This document shows positions 33,974-46,516 of a DNA stretch of 64,000 nucleotides, one piece after another (positions within the stretch are counted from its first letter, which is position 1; each line of letters opens with the position of its first letter). The DNA comes from Udeniomyces pyricola (taxonomy: Eukaryota; Basidiomycota; Tremellomycetes; Cystofilobasidiales; Mrakiaceae): assembly GCA_039545295.1 (NCBI GenBank), contig BCIK01000002.1, forward strand, positions 1,388,108 through 1,452,107, given 5' to 3'. The translations under genes were made by a program, and so were the position numbers. The notes under the pieces are model-generated. The model was not told the DNA's origin and did no database searches. It worked only from the letters and a program-made list of their open reading frames with translations.

Positions 33974-36712
33974 ATGGTCCGCCCCTCCCTTCTCCACACC
34001 CTCGCTCGTTCTGCCAAGCGTAAGCCATCGACCCATTCTTGACAAAGATCCCCCTCGCTCCAACCTCTGATCGCACACACCGCTCGGTCCTCTTTCCTCT
34101 CTCTCTCTCGTTCCCCCACTCCATTCGACACCAAACGACTCCATCGTCTCTAGGCGTCGCGACGTTTTCGACCTCGTCTTCTGCCCAAGCTGCTTCGCGT
34201 CAGTCGTCCCACTCCTCTCCTCTTGTCTTCTCTCTTCCTTGATGATTCTCTATCAATACCAACGTTGAAGATGTACATTCTGACGTTGGTTTGTTTTGCC
34301 CTCCTTGGTTTCAACCCCCACTTGTAGCATTCCGTTTCCCCGCCATGTTCGTCCTTTCTCCTCACCCTTCCCCTTCTCCCTCTCCGCGCTTCCGCTCCGT
34401 GCCGCCCACTATACGCTACGCACTCTTCCAAACTTATTCGATTCCTTTTCTTTTCCATCTCCCTTTCCTCCTCCTCTTTTCTCCCTCCTTACTGTTGACT
34501 CTCCCACACGTATCACCGCTTTCTTCCGTCTGCCTGCCTTAGGTCGCCCACGATGACCGAGGGAGGTATCGCCCAGTGGAAGAAGCAGGAAGGCGAGGCC
34601 TTCTCCGCCGGAGACGTCCTTCTCGAAATCGTTCGTCCCCATTCTTCTTTCGTACCTTTGCCTTCTCGCCGTTATTCTCTCTCCCCTAGCGTCTGAAGAA
34701 GAGAAGGGGGATCAAAGGGAAGGGAAGGAAAGGGGACTTCTCTTGTTTGTAGCCTTTGGCTCCCAGAACCCTGGCTTAAGAGATCCTACACGATCCCCAA
34801 GCGGTCTCCCTCCCCTCCCCTCTCCCCCTCTCTCTCGGTCTCGGTCTCTGTCTGGTTCTGTCATGACCGACCGACCACCTTGTTCTCTATATATCCCCCT
34901 TTGGAAACGTCCAAACTGATGACCCATAACGCTTTCCTCCTCTTTCATCTTACTTGCTCATTTCGACGCGCTCGTCTTTTCCTCCTGATATTACGCTCTA
35001 CGTCTCATCCATCTCTCTGCCTTCCCCTTCTCTTTCTCTCTCTCGGTTGCATCTTCCCTCTTATCTGGCCGTTCGTAGGAGACTGACAAGGCGACGATTG
35101 ACGTCGAGACGACGGATGATGGCATCATGGGCAAAATCCTCGTAAGCTCCTTTCCCCCCCCCCCCCTTCGCCCTTTCCCTTCCGCGTCATGATGGCAACC
35201 TTTCCCTTCCCCCCCCCCTTCCTCTCCCTTTACACGTTGCGTTGAGGAACTCGGGATGGACCTTGTGACATACATGCCTATGAACTATCAAAAAGCTTGT
35301 CTTCTAAAACTAAACCTCGCCTTGGTTTTCCTTTCGTTTCTCTCCTTTTGTCCTCATCTCATCATCCTTTTGTCTATCCGATGAACGATCCATCTGGGGC
35401 GGGAAACCGTAGGTTCCTGAAGGGACCAAGGAGATCCAAATCGGCACGCTCATTGCTATCCTAGCCGAAGAAGGCGATGATCTCTCAACGTTGTCGGCTA
35501 CCGACTTTGACGCGTCGTTCGATTCATCGGCCCCTTCTTCTTCGACGACGACGACGACGACGACGACGCCCGAACCGACGACTAGCACGCCTACTCCTTC
35601 CTCGTCATCATCCTCTTCTTCTCCTTCTCCATCGTCGTCGTCGTCGTCTTCCTCTTCGTCGGCCAACCACGACCATGGACCTTTTAGCCACCCTCTTCCT
35701 CTCTCTCCAGGCGTTCACCGTCTGCTCCTCAACAACCGCGCCAACCTCTCGTCGACGACGATCGAGGGGCTTAAAGGAACCGGACCCGGAGGCAGGTTGA
35801 CGAAAGGGGATGTCCTTTTGGCGTTGGGTAAGGTCCCGACGGCTTGGGGGAGTAAGGAAGCGGAGGCGATGGTGATTAAAGGAAGGTTGGGCGCGAGTCA
35901 GTTCAAAGTGAGTTGTTGTTATTGTTTTTTTTTTTTTTTTTTGGAGAGTTACTGCCTTGTTGGAAGGGGTTTTTTTTTCCTTTTGGGAGGGAAGGGAAAG
36001 AAAGAGGAGAGAAGGGTGAGAGAAAAGATGAGGAGGCAGGGCGTAAAGAGGTTCTCAACAAGAGGAGGTTTGTGTCGAAGCGACGCGAAAGGAGGAAGTT
36101 CAAAGTGGGAAGAACCGGGAAGGAGAAGAGAGAGAGAAACCGAGGATCATCGCATAGGCAGGATCTCCAGATGGCGGGGGGGTTTTTTTTTTGGAGGGGA
36201 GGGGGGGGGGTCCGATTAAAGCTTTCTGGATCAAGAAAGAGAAAAAGAAAGAAAAAAGAGGAGGAAAGAAAACGATACTGACTACGCCTTCTCTCTCTCT
36301 CTCTTCCCCCCCCCCCCCCCCCCCACCACCAAAAAAAAAACAGCTCCCTGGCTCGTCTTCTTCCACCTCTAGCTCTACCCCATCCCCCACTCGACCTGCT
36401 TCGCCTCCTCAAGATGCTGATTCCCTCCGTCGAGCCGTCCTTTCGGGTCTCCTCACTTCCTCCCTCCCTCCCCCTCCTCCCCCTGCTCCTACTGGTGGGG
36501 TTTCGGATGGGAGCGAGAAGAAGAAGAAGCAGCAGACGTTTGAGTCGATTTTGGAGGATTATTACCCTCCGAGCAGCAGCAGCAGCAGCAGCACTGAGAT
36601 GATCACGCCGGGGGAGGTCGAGGCGGTCGTAGAGGCTGTTGGTGGTGGATGTGGAGGTGGAGAGAAGAAGAAGGAGGTCGAAGTGAGAGATGAATGGGCC
36701 GGCATTTGGTAA
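33974..36712 (+). CDS. PDX1: Pdx1, E3-binding protein (protein X) of the pyruvate dehydrogenase complex
   Basis: Seven exons: 33974-34019, 34154-34198, 34328-34346, 34543-34630, 35079-35141, 35413-35907, 36344-36712; 374 residues. It begins with a mitochondrial presequence rich in Arg/Ser (MVRPSLLHTLARSAKR). A lipoyl domain follows: MSPTMTEGGI, ETDKATIDVE with the lipoylation Lys at about residue 70, and VPEGTKEIQIGTLIAI. A Ser/Thr/Pro linker (poly-Thr from GAC repeats) leads to a peripheral-subunit-binding domain (SPGVHRLLLNN, KGTGPGGRLTKGDV). The catalytic acetyltransferase domain of E2 is absent and is replaced by a low-complexity Ser/Pro tail ending EVRDEWAGIW. That architecture defines Pdx1, which tethers dihydrolipoamide dehydrogenase to the E2 core in the matrix. 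E2 itself is less likely given the length. Confidence 0.85.
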
Positions 36713-38060
36713 TCAAAACCATAAAATAAAAAAACAAACCATGCATATGGACGTCGACGGTCGTAAGGGAACGTGGTGGTGATGGTAAGCGGGGATGGTC
36801 GGACGTTGGGGCATATGTTCCCTAGAAGGAAGGAAGGAATGAAGGAAGAAAAGTTGCGATATCGATCTTAGACGGGATTTTTCTTTCTTTTTGAAGGGGG
36901 GGGGGGGGGGGGGGGGGGGAAAGAGGGAGAACAATTTCTGTTTTTTTTTTTTCTTCTTGGTTCAAGGCGTTTTTTTACTCTTTCTTTTACATATGTTTTG
37001 TTTCCTTGGGGCTTTTTTTCTTCTTCTTCTTTCCTTCTTTTTTCTTCTTCTTCCGTAACCCATCTCGTTTTGTCTGTTCTTTTCTTTATTCGCAAGACGA
37101 ATATCAGATAAACTTTTTTTTGAAGCAAAGCAGGGAAAGCAACAGGCTTATATATATATATGTATGCTTTGCAGCTGCGTTCGTCTCAGTGATAGAAAAA
37201 AACCTTTTTCAGCGTCCTAATCTGCTGATCTCATGACGTCTTGCTGGCTGGCGCAGGTCGATCCAATCGACTCGCGGATGAATATAGAATAGCTGGTAAC
37301 TCTACCATCGAAACGGTATTCTCATGACCGCACCGTAATGGATTCAATCGATTGCGCGATGGTTTTTTTTTTTTTCCTTTCTTGCCCTGATTTTCAACAA
37401 CGTCGTATATGTAACCTTGCATATATCTCCTGCATCGGTGAGGTGAGGATTGGATCGAAGAAACCAGTCTGACAGTCAGTTGCCCCCTGAGTGATAGGCA
37501 TAAGAAAGAAGAAGAAAAGAAACGTACAGTGGGCAAGAACGTGTGAATGTGAGATGAAATGAGTACCTCAAGGCGCACAAATCAGTACAGAGATATGAAA
37601 AGGAAAAAGAAAAAGAAAAAGAAAAAGAACAGAAAAAGCCTGAGAGGAAGGGAGATCATCCATCGTTTATATGATGAACGGACACACATCGAGAGCGAGA
37701 GCGGGATGAGGAAAGAGTCAGGAAGAGATCAGAGATCAAGAACGAGTCGTTTCAGGTGATCATACACGCTTTCATCGGTACAGTATAATAGGATACAACA
37801 GAGTGGGGAGGGGGGGAGGGGGGACAATCAAGGTTGCCGCATCAAGAAATGATACCAAGGCTCAAGAAGGAGGGTATATGAAAGGGGGCTAAAGCGAGCA
37901 AGGTCTCAAATTGTCCAAAAAGCTGATTGAGATGGATCACAAGAGGAAAATGGATGCTCGAGTCGAGTGTCTGAACGGTTTAGTAGTTGGCATAAACCGG
38001 TTATAACAGCAGGGAATCCATCTTCAATCTTCGGTGTCTTATAGGAAGCGGTCATCAGCC
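36713..38060. other. Convergent intergenic region PDX1/copper amine oxidase
   Basis: 3' UTRs of PDX1 (+) and the amine oxidase (-). It holds a G-run at 36897-36919, T-rich 36945-37060 and an (AAAAAG)n-like stretch near 37598-37640. No gene is supported. Confidence 0.6.
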
Positions 38061-41000
38061 TCAAGCCGCTGATGCCGATGCCGATGCCGTCGCCACCTCT
38101 GACTGGGAAGTTGCCGTGTTTGATCCGGGTCGGTTGTTCTCGTCGGGCACGTGAGAATCGGGTGCTTGTTCGTCGTCGTTGTCCGCATGAAGAGGTTCGT
38201 ATGGGAACTTGCGAACATCAACATCCCCCCCATAGGCGGTGAGATTGGGTTGTGTCGTGGACTAAACATGGAGGACGTGTCATAGGAGTGGGCGATAAGG
38301 GGTTGGGATGCAGAAGGATCGAGATCGATGTCATATCGTGGGTGAGAGTGACAGGAGAGAAGAAGAGAGGTGGGGGGGGGGATTCAGAAGGACAACGAGG
38401 GAGGCCAGACAGGTCAAGGAAACCGACCAGATCAGTCGTCCCGGCACGACACAGCACGAAAAGACTATGGACCACGGATAACGCTAGAACAATCCTCAAA
38501 GCCTGGAATGCTAAGTGTGTGTCGAGTGTTCAGAGGCTCACTCACCCAGTCGAGGGAACCCTTAGGTTCGACTACTCCGAACATCTCGGTTTCGGTTACA
38601 GTTCCATTGTCGTCAAAATCGATGCGAACTTGGTGTCGACTTGCCCGGCTCGGGTCGCCAAGGAGGTAATTGTGTGGCATGATCTGGATGCGTCGAAAGG
38701 AGTTATAATATGTAATGGAAAGGAGAGATGAGAATGATGAAAACCAAGGATGAAGATGGAAGTAGAAATGAGTAGAAAGAGAAATCAAGAATGATAAGTG
38801 TTGCCAGAGGACATCAAAGAATTAACAAAACATTGCGCGAAGCCAGTCATATCCATGGATGCGAAAAACGGATATACCAAGGAATGGTCGATCTGATGGG
38901 GACGCCAGTTGTATGCGAACCACTGTATTCAAGACATAACTCTGGTCTACCCCGTCACTTACCTTGAATGCTGATTGACTCTGGGAAAAGACCGTGTTGG
39001 GTAAATCCCCAGTCGAGGGCACATGATGCATTCCCAAATTGATCCATAGGACGAGGTCTTCTTTTCGAAGGTTCTCGCCGTTGAGGTAATCGGCAAACTT
39101 GACAATAGGATGGCCTGGGTTGTATGCGTTACTGTCAATCCGGACCAAGGGGATTATGAGAGCGGTAAGATCGATGAGATCAATTAGAATATGCGATGAT
39201 CTCATTCATCAGTACATTGGCTGCGCACGACTGCTGTTGACCCGCCGACCGACCCAGGCAAGACGTCGAGAGCGTAGACGAGAGTTGTAGATGATTCAAA
39301 TCAGCTCACTTTGGATGACTCGACGAAACCTCATTAGGGTGGTACTGAGTGACGTAGAAGTCGTGAGAGCCAAAAGAGCACGACTCGAGCAGGTTGGAAG
39401 AGTTTTCAATGGTCTGACGAAATATGGGGAGAAGTAAGGAAATCGTCGCATGTAGTACAGAACCAGAGTGGTCAGTTCAGGTGCACGTTGCGTCTGTCTA
39501 TATTCTACAACAATCTCTCCGCTGATATCCGGTGTTGCAGCACCTCTTCGGTCAGGCAACCGCAAACCGGTTGCGTCTATAACTCTCGACTGTTACTCAC
39601 CATACGCATCCCATTTCCTCTCGAAGGCGCGATCCGGTAGCCACGCGGCTCGCCATACACATTCGGAGCGTCCTCGTTGACGACGACCGTCATTGCCCGG
39701 GGCTTATCGGACCAGAGAACCTTGCCAGCGTCCTCATTGTCGATTGTCGTTCGCTCGAGTTTCATCGTGTGCCTGGTGAGATTACTCCATGGGTAGTCGT
39801 CGACTGAAGTAGGGATGAGGGTGTGCTGGACGAGAGTGTTGTTGCGGCCGAGAATATCGATGTCAAGCTTGAAATTGATGATGTGGTCGTGCATCGAGCC
39901 AGATAAAACGTCGTGGATCCGGTAGCCGTATTCATCGTTTCCAGCGAGGCTCGTAGCCTGAATGTAACCCGAGGCTTGAACCATGACCTCGATCGTACCA
40001 TCCACTGCTCGAGCGTACGAGGAAGTTGGCAGGACGACCATGGATCAACGGCCGACATCCAATCACACCAAATGACCAACAAGGAACACGCCATGGAAAT
40101 CACGCACGGTAAAAGAGGTATGATAGTGCATAATCGTAATTTCCTATGGTCGCAATCGTCCGAAGCGTAAAGATAATGTTCTTGGTGACCGAGACTGAAC
40201 GTAAAAGAGAACAAAGAGGGCGGGGCACAGTGTGTTGACGAAACATGCATTGGGAGTCCATCATCTGCCACCACCCAGTAATCATGAACCAGTGGTCACA
40301 TATCGCTGCCGTCTGACTTACCGTACGTGCCCGATGTGTGACGTTGGATTGGATCGCCAGGATCTGACTCGAACAAGCACACACCCGCCTTGCGTGTCGT
40401 TGAGACTTCAGCTCGGTGAAATACCACGTCGAGCATATGTGCGCCTGATGGGCAGTCAAACCCAGGAACAAGCGAAAACGTATGCGAGCCAAATCCGCTG
40501 ATCAGAGTTCGTCAGACAGATCGAGTTGGCAAGGTAGATGAGCAGAGGTCGAGTGGACAGAGATGCGACGGTGAAGGGAGGTCAGATGGGCCAATCCAAG
40601 TATAAAATATATCAGCAGGGCACTTTGTGGGCGTCCATAAACACGTATGTATGCTCGGTACACAGGGAAAGACACCCACTAAAAGCTATCGATGTACGCT
40701 ACTCCATTCGACAGCGGGTCTGCTCCAGCATACGTTGCGAGTGCTTCCTCGAGCCCAAGTTCGTAGATGATGCGTTCGCCCTTGAAGCGAACATCAAACA
40801 ATCGGACACCAGTATCACGACTGAAGCCGATGAAGAAGGAAAAATCGTGCCACTCGATACTGCCACCGGGCCTGACCAGCCGAAAGAGAAAGATAGATGG
40901 GGTGAGGAAAAGGGAGAAAGCAGACGAGGAGGATGAAGGAAAGGGTTTAAAAGGAAGTGATCAAGGTGGAAATGATGGATAACCAGGCGAAGAAAGAGAT

Positions 41001-43153
41001 CATAGTTAGACAATCGTGCAAGCAAGGACAAGGGCGCAGTCATTATTGATGAGATGCAGCAAGATTCAACATCATATACCGAGATGAGAGACTCGGTCGA
41101 TCGCATTTCATTAAAACTCACTACTGTCGCTCCTCATCGACGGTAAAGCGTTCGCTGCCCGACACCTTCACTTGGACCGGGGGCGATTGTTCGTCACCAG
41201 GCCATCCGTTCGGTGCAACTTCATCGACGCTGCGGTCGGTGCCAATCCAGGAATCATCGCCGTAATGGATTGGAAGTTTGACAAAATCAGGATTTTGCCA
41301 CGCAGCTCGGAAGGCCGCGGTCGAAGGGTCTAAAAAGTCATAGGGTTACCCGATCAAAGGGGTAAAGCGAGAACATGAAGCACAACAATGAAAACAAACA
41401 TCAAAGAAGGTACCAGGGCGTCAGCAGTCTTGAGCAGGGGTGGTATACACCCTTGCGATTGAGATACAACGCCGGATGACAACGCATGACGCAAGATTAC
41501 GGGGCAACAGTGACTGACAGTAGATTTGATTGTAGTACCACCCAATGAGCTTCCACTTGGATGCATCACGTCCTGTGAGATCCGTCTTAAAGTAGAGACT
41601 CTGAGGGAGAATCGTCTCGGCATCAAACCCGTCGTCACCACCAGGAGGGACCCTGCAACATTGTCCGATAGAATGATAAGGTGGTATATAGTGCATCGTA
41701 GACGGACATCAGCACTCCAATCGCAAAAGTATGGACTTGATACTTTTTCTTCGTAATCGACGTCATCACTCGCATGGCACGATGGATGATTTATGTCACT
41801 CACCTCCAAAAAGCATCCCATGAGATTGTCCTCTCCGAGCCATCCTCTGCTGTCTCGTACCAAAGAGGATCTATGCCCCAGACATCGAGCGAGTCGTTGG
41901 TGTAGCCAGTGTACGTCTATGAAATGTGATGTAGAGAACGACGGGAGAGATTTATCCGTTACCATGCGAAAAAGCGAGAAAGGGTAAAAGGTCAAAGCAA
42001 TTCAACGCATCAACCGAGAACCACGTGATTATCAAGGCCGATCCACACCTCAAGACATCGATACATCAGAGCACGGTGATACAAATCTAGAACAGATTAC
42101 TCACGCCGTTCAGCAAATCGAGCACGATGTCTGCGACATTCTCAACAACCGAGATCTTCCAGTCAAGGTACTTTGTCGGATCTGCATTGCGATTGGCAAT
42201 CCTCGATGTCTTTTGCGTCGATGAACCAGCGAAATCAGAGTATGTAGTAGTATTACTGAGAGACAGTGTTGTATTTGTAGAGGATAGAGAGGAGGAAACG
42301 AGAAAAAGACACAAAGAAGATCACCAGACAGAAGGGGGAACAGGCGATAAGATCATCAACATACAGCCAGATAAGTGCCGTCCTTTCGAGAACCACGCAT
42401 ATGAACGAGCTTAGGTGAATGTACAATTACACAGCGGTATGAACTCACGAGATCGGCAACGGTCCTACGAGGAGGTCCTCGACGTAAGCCTCATCAAATG
42501 CACCAAACATGACGGTCGCCTTCGCATAGCGAGCTGGCAACGGCCCTGATCCGTCCAGGTAAGCGAGTGCATCGCTCTTGGCCGGTATGACGAGGTCAAC
42601 TACAGTGATGGAGTTGTCATAGCTGGAATCGAGCATGTCAGAATCAGGTGAGCAAATACGAGAAAAGCGATATCCAAGATAATGAGCAAAATTTCCTACG
42701 TACTCTTCAGCATCGGCATTTGCCGTAAGATTTAGCTCGACCTTGCCGTGGAGAAATGTCACCACTGCAGCAGCTTCCTCCACCGTGAGAGATGCAAAGA
42801 TGTTGTCCTTGTTGTTAGTGTTGGCGTTACTGGTGCTGTTGCCGTTGACAGCAGGAGGCAGGACACCGGGAGTAGGGGGTGCTCGTCTTTGGCGAGGATG
42901 GGCTTTGGCCAACTTCGGCCATCGAACCTGCAAGGGTGGTCCTAATCGTGGAGGTCATACAATGATTCGCGAATGAAAAAGACTCGAGATAGTCCGCATA
43001 TACCCTGGTTGATCTCCGCAGACCGCATACAAAGACCAGAAACGACTTGAAACGCACCCTGGGAACCTTGGGTTCGGGCTCCGGTGACGGTCGTGCTTTG
43101 GACTGCTGGAGTACTAGCAGAATCGAAGATATGATGATCCTACTGAACAGCAT
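38061..43153 (-). CDS. Secreted copper amine oxidase (TPQ-dependent)
   Basis: Fifteen exons from 43153: 43153-43058, 42927-42704, 42622-42449, 42255-42105, 41916-41804, 41652-41519, 41329-41122, 40859-40680, 40497-40322, 40194-40108, 40004-39601, 39413-39310, 39131-38963, 38683-38546, 38261-38061; 852 residues. A signal peptide (MLFSRIIISSILLVLQQSKA) is followed by N2/N3-like domains and the large catalytic domain. Key residues: catalytic Asp in YIDSFYGFG (about 424), TPQ precursor Tyr505 in TIGNYDY, copper His553 and His555 in MHDHIINF, and a third His in LGMHHVP (about 719/720). Known reaction: primary amine plus O2 and water to aldehyde, ammonia and H2O2. The C-terminus ends in an acidic then Ala/Ser-repeat tail beyond the family core. 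All active-site residues are present. Confidence 0.92.
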
Positions 43154-45291
43154 GCTTGTATGAAGAGATGGTACGAAGAAGCAGTGGAGATGAGAGGTGA
43201 AGTCAAAAGAAAGCCAGGAAGGAAACCTGCTTTAATCTCGGCGATCGCCTTGTAACCTGGAACTCCGGTTCGAAGATGATGTTGTGAGTAACCCTTCCAG
43301 CCGTGGAGCTTAGCAGAAGTGCAGAAGTTTAGAAGACTGCAGATTTAGTTCAAAGGTGACTGCCATCGGAGCTTAGGTTTGACGCAAACCTGCGAAAGGT
43401 AGTCGGACTTCCTCCAGGCCATATACTAGCGCTGCGGTTCGGCGGAATAACTCTGGTCATGGGAGAATGAAGGTCTATGATTATAGTCGTCCAGATGCGT
43501 AGACAGCTGTTCGAGAGATAGATACAGAAAACTTGCCGAGTGTAACTGTAAGCTTGACAGCATGGTTTCCACACGTTGCACAGTGAGAATATCGAGACTT
43601 CCAAAGTGATCGAGAAACGATGAGAAGATCGATTGACGCGAGCACTTTGGAAGTATGTATGATACATGTCAAATGCCCGCACTCGACGATCAGTTCCACA
43701 AACCCTCGTGTCTACTCATCCACAGATGAAATCTATCCCGGGTCGCGGTTGGATGTGTGAACATAGCTATAAAGAGGTTAACGGCGGCGACAACCACCGG
43801 AAACTCATGACCGTACTCACGTTGGCAAGTCACTAGCTAGCGACCAACTAGCGTTCGCGGCGGACATCGGGAGTCCAACTTATTACTGCTATCTCCATAC
43901 TCTGAGAGCTCAAGCAGAGAGTAGATACCTGTAGACAAGGGTAGGTGTCCTAAGTGGATAGCAAGCTGACAAGGAGCTGGACGTTCAGTATGCAGAAGAC
44001 GCGAGCGATGTGTTTTCTAACTACGCTCCCGTATCCATGGTGCGTGTGCCCGCGCAAAGGTCGCGTCGCCCTAGCCAGCCCTGCACTTTATCGCGCGTCG
44101 ATCATGATCAGCTTGCAATTGTGGCGCGATCTATCGATCATGATGTAGTGCTGTACAAGTATAGGAACCAACAATTTGCATTAATTGCGACGCAAAAACT
44201 TGATGTCTGTATCTCTTCTTTGCCCCTGTCATGTATTTGTCATGACCTGTCGGCAAACGACACAAGAGAAGCCGGCCAGCTGGCCGCAGTGCAGCTGGCC
44301 GGGCTTCCGTCAGACGAAAACCAAGCGCGTGGCGCATGCTCATGATTCGACACAAGGCGCGTCACATCCAGGCACAAGAATGGTTGTGATACTGATCGAC
44401 TGATTCCACATGATGCATGATGCCAACATGTGTATGTGCGTATGAGTTTCGCATTGCTAGTTATCATGAGTCCGTCGATCTCATCTATCATGGTTTGTGT
44501 ACTGTATGGTCACGCCTCGAACAACTGTATTGGCAGGTCTGGTATCGAGGCTACACGAGGCTGTACTATGTCAATCTCTGACGATAAAGACAAGCAATCG
44601 TAGATTGTTCCCCGTCGAATATCGAATATCGACTGAGACCGGCATCAATTCGATTCGACGACTCGTAGTACTGCGTCGACTCCGAGTTTTGTAAGCTGGC
44701 GCAGATGAGGCCACCATATATAGGAGCGACACCACAGGATTACTGATACTGGATTAGAGAGTTCCAATTCAAAGACAAGATATCCTACATTGAGATCGCG
44801 ATGGCTCACGAGTCCGACATGGAGGGAAATGCAAGGTGCAACGGCGGGGCAACCTTGGAACTGCCCGGAGGGAAAGGAAAGGGAAAAAGGCCTCGGGACC
44901 ATTCTGCTCGTGTGTTGTTTCCAGCCTCGTCCTCGTGCCACCTCGCTCTGGCGTCCTATCGTTTTATATCGTCCTCCACATCGTTCAAGCACATACAGCC
45001 CAGACAATCACATCTTCCGTCGAAGCTTGACGTTCAGTTTGAGCTTTTCATCCCACTTACCGACAACGTAACATCAACCCATCTTCGGTCGCTCTCCATC
45101 CTGGTCGGCACTCTCTCCACAACCCGCCTCGCCTCGCACCCCGCCGGCCNCCCCCCCCCCCCCCCCNCNNCCCCCGCTTGGCNTCCTTCCGTCTCTCTCG
45201 ACTTTTTCAGCCCCCAACACTTCGTCTACCCAGCCCTCTCACCTTGACTGTTTGGTTCAGTACACTCCCCGTATCCTAACGCTAACTCATC
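43154..45291. other. Long divergent intergenic region, no gene supported
   Basis: Lies between the amine oxidase start (-) and the basic-protein start (+). It contains a plus-strand TATAAAG near 43769, a strong GC-rich inverted repeat at 44269-44306, repeated CGATCATGAT motifs near 44100-44145, and a C-run with several Ns at about 45149-45174. A 148-codon frame at 44801 has no motif, runs into the N region, and is not called. Confidence 0.5.
44269..44306 (+). repeat. GC-rich inverted repeat (hairpin)
   Basis: CCGGCCAGCTG pairs perfectly with CAGCTGGCCGG across a 9-nt spacer. With one bulged G the stem extends through AAGC/GCTT. It sits in otherwise gene-free DNA. Confidence 0.8.
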
Positions 45292-46516
45292 ATGTCTTCT
45301 GTAAGTTGTGCGCCTGCTTCGCCGATGACTTCTCTCCCAAAGTTGACAGGGGTGGCCAAGGGAAAGATGTGCTTCAGTGGCTGACTGCTCTCTCTTTCCT
45401 TGCCTTCCCCTTCCCTCTCCCTTTATCGCCTTGCATTCCGTCAACCTCCTACGGACCCCATCCTGATACTACACTCTCGTGTTTCGCCTTCTGTTGCGAA
45501 CGTTCCGATCGTTCAACTCTTCAGTCTCGCACCGCTCTCTTCCCAGTATTCGTCGATTCGCCAACGGCCCTCAAGGCTTCGACCGGTAGCAAGCCTTCCT
45601 GCTCTCTGTCGTTCCTCGCCTCAACTTCAACTACCACGTCCACTATTCCTTCAACCCGTCGCATCCTTTCCCACAAGACGATCAGTTCACCAACGTCTAC
45701 AATCCTCTCGTCTGCATGCCAAACTCTCTCGCTGTCGCCTTCGCGCACCCTCAGGTCGATCGAACCCAAACCTAAAACCAAGCCTTTGGTTCCAGGCAAC
45801 AGCAACACTAGCATCAACAGCGCCAACTCAACATCGCGTACCTCTCGACGAGCGCTTGAGATCTTTTGCGACGATGATAACACCCTTGTCTCTCGACCTT
45901 CCCAAGACCTGGTCGAACAAGAAAACATCGGCGTAACCCCCGCTGTCGCTGCCATCAGCTCTGCTAGCGGTGACAAGAAGCGCAAGGGTCTGCGTGATCT
46001 TGGTTCTGCTGGCTCGAGATCGTTGGGCGCTGATGGTATGGGTGGACCTAAAAAGAGAAGGGAAGCACTTAGAAACGTCAGCGCTGAATACGAGGAGTGC
46101 CGGACCGAGGATGAGCCTCAAGGGTTCCGAGATGTCTGCGTGAGTGAAACGAACCGGCTTCCTTCCATTGTTTCCCTGATCCTCCAACTGATCTTGATAC
46201 GCGCGCGCATACTTGGCTTCTTACTCTCTGTCAGCCCAAATCCGGTATCACTCCTTTCCAAATATATACCGACCCCGTTGTTTCCAATGGAGCTACCCGA
46301 CGGCATCGTGGCTTGGCTTCCAAACCCTCGACGGATATCAACGTTCCTCTCTTCGATAACATCGTCGCCGTTCCGTCCAAACAACCTAAAAAGACGCTCA
46401 CCATCTACACCTCTCCAACCGCACCTGCGCCGCCCAAGATGCTCCCTTCGACAAGGCCAGTCCGGGGTCTGTCATCTCGGGGCCTTGGCGGCGGACTCAA
46501 GGGATTGAGGGGTTGA
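45292..46516 (+). CDS. Unrecognised basic, Ser-rich protein
   Basis: Three exons: 45292-45300 (only M-S-S), 45525-46139, 46235-46516; 301 residues. The N-terminal half is Ser/Thr-rich, and the middle is charged (KKRKGLRDLG, GGPKKRREALRNV), with nuclear-localisation-like basic clusters. The C-terminus is Gly/Arg-rich and ends GGGLKGLRG. A short hydrophobic-acidic pattern recurs: LEIFCDDDN, FQIYTDP and LTIYTSP. Several R-x-x-L sequences could be APC/C destruction boxes (RRALE). A cell-cycle regulator is therefore conceivable, but this is inference and no family is recognised. The alternative acceptor at 45547 gives another frame that ends early at 45936, so I prefer 45525. Confidence 0.55.

Noticed and set aside
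44801..45247. 148-codon plus-strand frame
   Set aside because: No motif, atypical composition, and it reads through the C/N run near 45150; no leader or splice support.
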